NCBI GenBank assembly: GCA_900753715.1
Contig: CAAEAE010000122.1
Span: 1-20,697 of the forward strand
Origin: an uncultured Roseburia sp.
GTDB taxonomy: Bacteria; Bacillota_A; Clostridia; Lachnospirales; Lachnospiraceae
Reading direction: 5' to 3'
DNA: 20,697 nt
A program made the translations under genes and the position numbers. Below, piece after piece: positions 14,433 through 20,697 of the stretch. Each line of letters begins with the position of its first letter. Positions within the stretch are counted from its first letter, which is position 1. The notes below the pieces were generated by a model. It searched no databases, was not told the DNA's origin, and saw only the letters and a list, made by a program, of their open reading frames with translations.

Positions 14433-15041
14433 TTATGCTGTGCGCAGCGCCTTCTTTAATGCAGCAGAAATTGCCGCTCCTACTACAAAGCACACCGCAG
14501 CTTCCACTACACCGTTGACTCCGACAAACGCAAAAATAAACAGCAATACGTTTTTGGTTCCAAGACTGGTTGCAATCGACTGGATATACTCTGTGTGATA
14601 GAAACAAAGTGCAAGCACTCCCATGAAAAATGTGGTATTTAAGAGTGGACAGCACAGATTAGCAATCGTGATGGATGCCGGAGATGGCAGCTTTGTTTTC
14701 ACCAGACCGCGATAAATCATTCCGGTAAGCCATCCCATCAGAATACGGGTCGGCACACATACCAGGAATGTGAAAAACGGATTAATGCTAAGAAGCATCG
14801 CTCCGAACGCGCTCATTCCAAAGCACTGGATAAAACTTGTGATTCCAAACACTGCACCAAGAATAGCACCTGCTGTCGGTCCTAATGTAACAGCTCCTAC
14901 CGCTACCGGTACAACAATCAGAGTAATCTCAAGTCCGCCTGTCCGAATGTAACCGATTGGGGTAAAAGCCATGATTAAAATAATTGCCACTAACAGTGCC
15001 ATTTCCACAAGATATTTTGTGGAGAAACTTTTTTTGTTCAT
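14433..15041 (-). CDS. ECF transporter S component, substrate uncertain
   Basis: The 202-residue membrane protein has about six hydrophobic segments. It has the S-component pattern of a short basic N-terminus, a first helix with alanines (LVEMALLVAIILIMAF), then GYIRTGGLEITLIVVPVAVGAVTLGPTAGAILG. This second stretch is most like PanT-type (pantothenate) subunits, but the substrate cannot be read from sequence. It is the first gene of an operon with mtnA (38 bases downstream) and mrp. The context allows a methylthioribose- or methionine-related substrate, which is inference only. The shared energizing module is not in the window. Confidence 0.82.
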   Translation of the reverse strand: MNKKSFSTKYLVEMALLVAIILIMAFTPIGYIRTGGLEITLIVVPVAVGAVTLGPTAGAILGAVFGITSFIQCFGMSAFGAMLLSINPFFTFLVCVPTRILMGWLTGMIYRGLVKTKLPSPASITIANLCCPLLNTTFFMGVLALCFYHTEYIQSIATSLGTKNVLLFIFAFVGVNGVVEAAVCFVVGAAISAALKKALRTA

Positions 15042-15079
15042 TGGTCTTTTCCTCTTTTCTATATGTTTTTACGTCAAAT

Positions 15080-15108
15080 AGTATAGCACTCTGTTAAAAA
15101 ATTATCAA
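15080..15108 (-). promoter_or_regulatory. Sigma-A-type promoter of the ECF-mtnA-mrp operon
   Basis: On the minus strand TTGATA (15103-15108), 17 bases and TATACT (15080-15085) precede the ECF gene, whose ATG is at 15041. Each box differs from consensus at only one position (A for C in the -35 apart, C for A in the -10). Confidence 0.8.
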
Positions 15109-15110
15109 CC

Positions 15111-15132
15111 AATGTACCTGCTATTGTACATT
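15111..15132. repeat. Inverted repeat upstream of the ECF-mtnA-mrp promoter
   Basis: AATGTAC and GTACATT, perfect seven-base arms, are separated by eight bases. The repeat ends two bases before the -35 box, a position typical of an activator or repressor site. It also lies 18 bases after the stop of the preceding glycosyltransferase gene, but no T-tract follows directly, so a terminator role is less likely. Confidence 0.55.
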
Positions 15133-15150
15133 CCTGTTTGCCACTTCTTT

Positions 15151-17592
15151 TTAAGCACGAAGTGAAAAATCAAGTTTTTCCAAAGTCAGATTCGGGTTGT
15201 AATATGGGTCGCCCGCAGCAATCACGTCTCCCCACTTCTTTAACAGCTGCTCTGCAGGGATTCCTTTTATCTTATCTGCCGGCAGTGGAATTCCTTTTTC
15301 CTTCGGTCCGTAATAATACAGTTCCGCATACGGATTAAACACCACTAACATGCCTTTTTCCCGCACCTTCAGGCAGAAATCAATATCATAAAAGACATCG
15401 TCAAACTCCTCTGACATTCCACCCACAGCATCGAAAATACTCCGTTTTACCAGCATACAGTCCCCCGAAACCGCAGAATAGTTCTGTGCACAGATGACAC
15501 GGCTCTCATAGCCTGCCGCATAACGGGATTTTCCACGGAATACGTAGCCTGCCGTTTGGCCAAACCCAAGCACGATTCCTGCATGATGAATCGTATCGTC
15601 CTCATAAATTAGCTTGGCGCCTGCGACACCGACATCATTTCTCATACCATATCCGAGCAATTCGTCCAGACAGGAGCTTTGAATCATCTGCGTCCGGCAG
15701 TCCATAAAGAGCAGATATTCTCCTGCTGCCGCCTTCGCACCGAAATTATAATATCCGGTCTTATTTTTTGCTCCGTCGCCCTGTAAAATTCTGATATTTC
15801 CATGCTCTTTTAAAAGCTTTTCATAAAGCGTATGCGTCTCTTCTTTCCGGCTGTCCTGGTCTATTACAAGTATCTCATAGTTGGTGTAATCTGAGTTTAA
15901 GACAGACGCAATGCATCTCTCCAAATCCTCCGCCTGGTCCCTGCATGGAATTAAAACCGACACAAGCGGCTGCTCCTGCCAGTGATACCGTGTGCGATAC
16001 AGTCCGTAAAACTGTGCGTGCTCCACAGTCGCCGGTATCTGTCTGCGCTTATAATGTGCCTCGACCGCACGTCTTCCCGCCTCAAAAGCGTACAGTTTGC
16101 TCTGTGGATTTGCCGCCGTGGAATCAAAATGACAACGCCAGTGATAAAGCACCTTCGGCACATGGTAAATTCCCTTTGCCTCCTCACAACAGCGCAGGAT
16201 AAAATCAAAATCCTGTGAGCCGTCGTACTCGCTTAAGAACCCCTCTTTAAAACTCTTTAACTCCCGTTTTACCGCAATTAAATGACAGATATAGTTGTTC
16301 GTCAGGAAGAAATCCGGGTCAAAATCTGCCTTAAAATGCGGTTCAAAAAACTGCGTTCCTTCAAAGTCAATTTTATCTTCATCTGAATAAAGAAGCTCTA
16401 TATCAGGATTTTCATTGAATGCCTTTGCAAACTCAAACAATGCGTTTAACGCCAGCGTATCATCGTGGTCTACCGGTGCGACAAAGTCACCTTCCGCCAT
16501 CTTCATCGCCTCGTTCATATTCTGTGCGATTCCGTAATTCTTCTCTAAAATCTTATAATGAATCCGCGCATCCTGCTTTGTGTATTCCTCTGCAATGGCA
16601 GCAAGGCTCTGACCGCCGTCCCCGCTTCCATCCGCCAGACACAGCTCCCAGTTATCATAGGTCTGATTCTGCACAGATGCAATCAGTTCTCGCAGGAAGC
16701 GTTCCTCCGTCCGGTAAAGCGGCACTGCAATGGAAAATTTGGGGCGAAGCTTAAAAGCCTTCTGCTCCTCGCGCTGTCTTTGCAGTTCTTCCTCTGTCAC
16801 ACGGTATTTCAACAGCCAGTTTCCATAATCTGCCGTATTACCATGCCCAACTCTCTCATTGATTCGCGTAAGTGTTGCCTTCATGCCGTTCTGCTTAAAA
16901 AAATGAACTGTTTTTTTGCCCTTGGTCCAGAGCTTCATCAATTTGGAATAATGATTCCACTTGTCAAGGCGCTCCACGACTGCCGTATATTCGCTGCGCA
17001 GCTCCAGATAAAATACGGATTCCACCGGCTTCGTTGATTCCAGTGTAAAAATCATTCTCTCTAAGTTTTCATCCTCCGGTCCTACCCGTTCCGGGTCTTT
17101 CCGGTAAAAATAATCGCATTTCACAGGGATTGGCTGTTTATTCTCATCCAAAAGTGATAATTTTATTTCCCCGCTTCCGATGCAAAAACCATTCACGACA
17201 ACTTTATCTGCCGTCTTTCTGACATTATCGACACTATAACGAATCTTATTTTCAAGTTTTTTCAGCTTTGCGACCGAACAGACCTCATCTGTATGCGGAT
17301 TTCCCTTATAGGTAGACTGAATCACTAACTTATGTCCGTTTTTCCAGTCCTTCGGAAGGGTCACAATCCCAACCACTTCCTCACTGATTTCGTTGAGGCT
17401 GTGAATATACTTCTGATTTATCTCAACCCCTCTGTTTATGAGCTGTTCAAGCGGCAGCTCCCTGCCATCAAGCGTTACCGTCAGAGTGTGGTTTTTGGTA
17501 TTGCCGTCATAAAACCATCCTACAAATATGATGACATCCGGTTTTTTCAAATGAAAGCGAATCTCATCCACCATAAATTTATGTGTATTCAT
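15151..17592 (-). CDS. Two-domain GT2 glycosyltransferase with N-terminal beta modules
   Basis: The 813-residue cytosolic protein probably adds sugars to a surface polysaccharide. Residues 8 to about 105 and about 118-205 look like two beta-sandwich modules, each with a V-x-x-G-[WF] strand (FVGWFYDG at 23, VVNGFCIGSG at 132). The first GT-A domain is at about 284-500: SIAVPLYRTEERFL, DHDD (375-378) as metal-binding motif, then LYSDEDKID. The second is at about 543-760: VSVLIPCRDQAEDLERC, LVIDQDSR, but MDCRTQ (630-635) replaces the usual DxD. It ends with DPYYNPNLTLEKLDFSLR. The start at 17592 follows AAGGAG; an earlier ATG would overlap the upstream terminator. The polymer is unknown. Confidence 0.88.
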   Translation of the reverse strand: MNTHKFMVDEIRFHLKKPDVIIFVGWFYDGNTKNHTLTVTLDGRELPLEQLINRGVEINQKYIHSLNEISEEVVGIVTLPKDWKNGHKLVIQSTYKGNPHTDEVCSVAKLKKLENKIRYSVDNVRKTADKVVVNGFCIGSGEIKLSLLDENKQPIPVKCDYFYRKDPERVGPEDENLERMIFTLESTKPVESVFYLELRSEYTAVVERLDKWNHYSKLMKLWTKGKKTVHFFKQNGMKATLTRINERVGHGNTADYGNWLLKYRVTEEELQRQREEQKAFKLRPKFSIAVPLYRTEERFLRELIASVQNQTYDNWELCLADGSGDGGQSLAAIAEEYTKQDARIHYKILEKNYGIAQNMNEAMKMAEGDFVAPVDHDDTLALNALFEFAKAFNENPDIELLYSDEDKIDFEGTQFFEPHFKADFDPDFFLTNNYICHLIAVKRELKSFKEGFLSEYDGSQDFDFILRCCEEAKGIYHVPKVLYHWRCHFDSTAANPQSKLYAFEAGRRAVEAHYKRRQIPATVEHAQFYGLYRTRYHWQEQPLVSVLIPCRDQAEDLERCIASVLNSDYTNYEILVIDQDSRKEETHTLYEKLLKEHGNIRILQGDGAKNKTGYYNFGAKAAAGEYLLFMDCRTQMIQSSCLDELLGYGMRNDVGVAGAKLIYEDDTIHHAGIVLGFGQTAGYVFRGKSRYAAGYESRVICAQNYSAVSGDCMLVKRSIFDAVGGMSEEFDDVFYDIDFCLKVREKGMLVVFNPYAELYYYGPKEKGIPLPADKIKGIPAEQLLKKWGDVIAAGDPYYNPNLTLEKLDFSLRA

Positions 17593-17634
17593 GTACCGCT
17601 CCTTCCTTTTATCCCCGCTATCCGCGTAAATCTT

Positions 17635-17670
17635 AAAAATACGAGAAACACACTCCGTGCGTCTCCCGTA
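17635..17670 (-). terminator. Intrinsic terminator between the two glycosyltransferase genes
   Basis: On the minus strand, 18 bases after the upstream stop, TACGGGAGACGCAC pairs with GTGTGTTTCTCGTA over 14 positions (three G-T pairs) around a GGA triloop. A run of five T follows. No clear promoter fits in the roughly 43 bases left before the next gene. Confidence 0.8.
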
Positions 17671-17687
17671 CTTTCCATTGTTGTCGT

Positions 17688-19931
17688 CTATAATTCCAGT
17701 TGTTCCTTGCACATCACATAATTTTTATCAAGTTCGAGTGCAATTTTATAATGTCCCCCCGGGAACTCTTCTTTATCGAAGATGGACTCAAATCCCGCCA
17801 GAGCAACATCTTTCACTCCGCAGTTTGGATTTGACGGATTTGCAAAATCCAGCCTGTAAAGCTTCGATGTCCCAATTGCATAAACGTCTCCGTTTTCTGC
17901 AATCAACAGAATTTTTGTTTTATTATGATTATTATTTTTCTTTTGTCTGTTAAAGAGCCATCCGTTCATCTGGACATAGCGCCCCTTCTCCTCGACAAAA
18001 TCAACATGATAGGCAATCGCATCCTCTCTGCCGCTGACATCCCGGTAACTCTGAAACTCTGCCGCTGACAGCTTTCTTACCTTTCCATGGGCAGATGCGC
18101 TCTTCATATCCATCGAAAAATCGACTCTGTCCGCAACCAGATTCGGATTGTAACACGGGTCATATCCGCCTGCAAATTTCGGATGTTTCTCATAGAGTCT
18201 CTGCATCTCACGGCTTCTGCGCTCTTCCTTCTCAGCGGACGCATTGTCGAGTCCTCTGCTGACAGACTCATGATGTACCAGTACCACATCATTGCGGACC
18301 ACATTGTAATAGCCAAGCTCCACAAGACGGAAACATAAGGATACATCGTTATAAGCCACCGGGAAGCCCTCATCAAAACCGCCTGCCTCGTCAAACTTTT
18401 TGCGTTCTAACATCAGACATGCCCCTGTGACGCAACAGTAATTGTAATCTAAAATATTTCTTCCATAGTAGAAATTATAGATATCGCTTGCTCCGTAGAA
18501 GCAGTGTGCAGGGCCAATCGGGAGATTGGTAACACCGGTATGCTGAAGGATGTTTCCGCCCGGATAATAAAGCTTACCACTCACCGCACCGGTATCCGGA
18601 AGCTGTGCCTGCCCAAGCAGAACAGACAGCCATTTTCCGACCTTCGCATGGTCATGCGGGCAGTATTTCTCAATGTCTTCCGTCACCTCAATATCATCAT
18701 TCAAAAAGAGCAGATATTCACCCTTAGCTGCTGCCGCCCCGATATTGCACATCTGGGAAAAGTTAAAGTTCATCGGCTGATAAATGTAGTGAATCTTTTC
18801 TTCTTCCGGCTTTGCATATTCTAAAATAAATGCTTCAATTTCTTTTTTATGTTCCTCGGTACTTCCATTATCTACAATTATAACCTCGAAGTTTGGATAC
18901 TCCGTATATTTAAAAATACCATCCAGACACATTTTTAAAATTTTGGTATTGTCCTTCGATGGAATAATAATGGATACCATCGGGTTTCCCTGTGGAAAAT
19001 AGGTCACGCGGTGCTGTGCCACAGACGGAAGAAACGTGATTTCTCCCTTTAAGCCACGGCGCTCCAATGCCTCTTTCTTTGCCTTCTCTGCCGCCTCAAA
19101 TACATATGGCTTTGCGGACATTGCATTTGCAGTGGACTCCTTACGCATCCGCCAGTGATATAAAATCTTTGGCACATGACCGATATTCTTTGTCTTTTCC
19201 ATTACCCGCAGTACCAGGTCATAATCCTGTGAACCTTCAAATCCGACTCTCACACCGGAAAGTTCCTCCAAGAGTGTTCTGCGGTAAACCGAAAGATGGC
19301 AGGTATACATAAAGGACATAAAAGAGTCCGGTGACCAGTCCGGTTTGAAAAACGGATTCTCACGCACTTTTCCCTTTTCGTCAATCTTATCTTCATCCGT
19401 ATAAATAAAGTCTAACGAGGAATCCTCATTTAATTTTTTGGCAATCTCATAAAGTGCATTCGGTGCATACAGGTCATCACAGTCACAAAGTGCAACAAAT
19501 TCACCCTTTGCAGCGTGGATTCCGTCATTTGTCGCACGCGAAATATGCCCGTTTTCCTTGCGGTAAATAATGGTAATCCCTGGTCTTCCCTCGTACTCCC
19601 CGAGTACTTTGCGCACGGATTCCTGTGTGGACGCATCGTCCACGAGAACAATTTCAAAATTTTTATAGGTCTGTGCCAGCACCGAATCAATACACTCGCG
19701 CAGCATATTGTCTGCCACATTGTATACCGGTATTACCACCGAAAACATCGGATTGTATTCCAGTTCTGTCACTTCCAGAATATCACGCTCATTCGCTTCC
19801 ACCCACTTTTCATATAGGCTTGCACGAAAAATATTCTTTGAATCCAATTTCTGTTTCACTTTATAGAAAAATACATCTTTTCCGTCATTCTTCCAGACAT
19901 TACATGCTTTTTTTACACGTGTCATCAACAT
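17688..19931 (-). CDS. Two-domain GT2 glycosyltransferase with C-terminal beta module
   Basis: The 747-residue protein carries two complete GT-A domains and resembles RfbC/WsaE/RgpF-neighbour enzymes that build rhamnose-type or other surface polysaccharides. Domain 1 (about 62-290) has FSVVIPVYNVADNMLREC, LVDDAST, DCDD (150-153) and YTDEDKID. Domain 2 (about 318-590) has VSIIIPSKDN, IIVDNGSTEE and NDD (411-413), with GACLMLERKKFDEAGGFDE as acceptor-side segment. DPCYNPNL at 591-598 matches the end of the neighbouring glycosyltransferase. After it a beta module (about 640-745) shows VQMNGWLFN. GGGAGG lies nine bases before the ATG; a second ATG at 19925 is possible. No membrane helix is visible. 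Confidence 0.9.
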   Translation of the reverse strand: MLMTRVKKACNVWKNDGKDVFFYKVKQKLDSKNIFRASLYEKWVEANERDILEVTELEYNPMFSVVIPVYNVADNMLRECIDSVLAQTYKNFEIVLVDDASTQESVRKVLGEYEGRPGITIIYRKENGHISRATNDGIHAAKGEFVALCDCDDLYAPNALYEIAKKLNEDSSLDFIYTDEDKIDEKGKVRENPFFKPDWSPDSFMSFMYTCHLSVYRRTLLEELSGVRVGFEGSQDYDLVLRVMEKTKNIGHVPKILYHWRMRKESTANAMSAKPYVFEAAEKAKKEALERRGLKGEITFLPSVAQHRVTYFPQGNPMVSIIIPSKDNTKILKMCLDGIFKYTEYPNFEVIIVDNGSTEEHKKEIEAFILEYAKPEEEKIHYIYQPMNFNFSQMCNIGAAAAKGEYLLFLNDDIEVTEDIEKYCPHDHAKVGKWLSVLLGQAQLPDTGAVSGKLYYPGGNILQHTGVTNLPIGPAHCFYGASDIYNFYYGRNILDYNYCCVTGACLMLERKKFDEAGGFDEGFPVAYNDVSLCFRLVELGYYNVVRNDVVLVHHESVSRGLDNASAEKEERRSREMQRLYEKHPKFAGGYDPCYNPNLVADRVDFSMDMKSASAHGKVRKLSAAEFQSYRDVSGREDAIAYHVDFVEEKGRYVQMNGWLFNRQKKNNNHNKTKILLIAENGDVYAIGTSKLYRLDFANPSNPNCGVKDVALAGFESIFDKEEFPGGHYKIALELDKNYVMCKEQLEL

Positions 19932-19979
19932 ACGCCGTTTCCTCCCTGTGTTGCTGCCTGCACCCTGTTGGCGGTATTT

Positions 19980-20697
19980 TTATCTGCCCGACCGCAGTAA
20001 TTTTTTTACCATCTGCTTTGCCTTATTTTTACATTTGTCCCAGAAAATACTCTTTTCCCGGACCTTTACGTGACACTCAATCAGGTCACGTCTCTCCCCG
20101 CGCAAATGGGTGTTTAACTCATGGACATCATCCATTATCGATAAAAACCAGCTCTCACCGTTTTGTATATCTTTTCCGATATTAATTGACTTTTTTGCAT
20201 AGTTTGCAGTGTATCCATATCTACGGTTTTCTCCATGCACATACTGCTGGAAGTTATCATCCATTTTTTCAAAAATGCGGATTTTTTCTTCCGCAATTCC
20301 AAACGCAGGCCATAGCTCCTGTTCGCCAATCCGGATATAACTGACATTTTCACTGTAATAATAATGCAGTGTGCGGTAAATCAGATACTCCACCGGAATC
20401 GGGCAGGTAAACACCCACTCATAATCAAGACAGACCAGTCTGCCCTCCGGTGTCCTTACAAAATTGCTTAAAATGCTGTCAATATTGGAAACCGTAAACG
20501 ACTTTGCATCCCTTAAGATTCCTTTTTCCGTCTCATCAAGACTTCCAAAAATATGCTCAAATTCCTCCGTAACGGAAAAATCCACGAGCGCTCCCGGCGT
20601 TTTTAAATAGCCGCCATAGATATCCTCTGTGGCATCTTTCATTGCACCAACAAACGCATCCCAGTCGCCAAGGCTTTTTTCTACTTCCTTTGCCAGA
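19980..20697 (-). CDS. C-terminal part of a kinase-fold-like protein of the polysaccharide locus
   Basis: The frame is open to the right edge (about 18 codons before the first internal ATG at 20642, encoding LAKEVEKSLGDWDAFVGA), so the gene starts outside the window. VSNIDSILSNF followed by LVCLDYEWVF resembles the catalytic-loop (H/N-x-D...N) and metal-binding (D-x-x) pair of aminoglycoside-phosphotransferase or LPS-kinase folds. PIPVEYLIYRTLHYYY and FQQYVHGENRRYGY follow. Similar tails occur in multidomain proteins of clostridial glycan loci, often behind a methyltransferase or glycosyltransferase domain. The end is basic (CKNKAKQMVKKLLRSGR). The next gene starts 48 bases downstream, so cotranscription is likely. 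Function is uncertain. Confidence 0.7.
   Translation of the reverse strand, partial: LAKEVEKSLGDWDAFVGAMKDATEDIYGGYLKTPGALVDFSVTEEFEHIFGSLDETEKGILRDAKSFTVSNIDSILSNFVRTPEGRLVCLDYEWVFTCPIPVEYLIYRTLHYYYSENVSYIRIGEQELWPAFGIAEEKIRIFEKMDDNFQQYVHGENRRYGYTANYAKKSINIGKDIQNGESWFLSIMDDVHELNTHLRGERRDLIECHVKVREKSIFWDKCKNKAKQMVKKLLRSGR

Noticed and set aside
15111..15132. Inverted repeat as terminator of the glycosyltransferase gene
   Set aside because: The seven-pair stem with an eight-base loop is followed by GGTTGATAA before the T run, which starts too late for a normal intrinsic terminator.

Overview
The window looks like chromosomal DNA of a gut-type Clostridia, most likely Lachnospiraceae. This rests on overall protein character, strong AGGAGG ribosome binding sites, an RgpF/RfbC-like two-domain glycosyltransferase locus, and small families (DUF6715-like, DUF975, DUF2752, LytTR with LiaF-like partners) typical of that group. 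The genus cannot be fixed from the sequence alone. Almost every gene is on the minus strand. No CRISPR array, prophage or insertion sequence was seen, and no gene-free gap exceeds about 130 bases.

Region 1 (1-278): two serine tRNA genes, GGA (cut by the left edge) and UGA, behind a near-consensus promoter.

Region 2 (334-8864): a long housekeeping cluster read right to left from one clear promoter: tex, ribU, a ycxB-like gene broken by one in-frame stop, tsaE, tsaB, rimI, a small cysteine-rich protein, rnz, a DUF6715-like membrane-anchored protein, tsaD and ispD. Three of the four t6A tRNA-modification proteins and the tRNA 3'-processing nuclease sit together, directly upstream of tRNA genes.

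Region 3 (8890-10477): three small membrane proteins (DUF4190-like, DUF2752, DUF975) in alternating orientation.

Region 4 (10474-12398): a compact three-gene unit made of a stand-alone LytTR DNA-binding regulator, a four-helix membrane protein with a LiaF-type beta-repeat tail, and a soluble DUF4097-like protein built from the same kind of short glycine repeats. It looks like a small envelope-stress sensing module and is the best candidate here for an under-described system. Its promoter is built into the terminator of the upstream operon.

Region 5 (12373-15132): an operon of an ECF transporter substrate-binding subunit, methylthioribose-1-phosphate isomerase (mtnA) and an Mrp/Nbp35-type Fe-S ATPase, with a clear promoter, an inverted repeat next to it and a strong terminator.

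Region 6 (15151-20697): a cell-surface polysaccharide locus with two large proteins, each carrying two GT2 glycosyltransferase domains, separated by an intrinsic terminator, plus the C-terminal part of a kinase-fold-like protein cut by the right edge.
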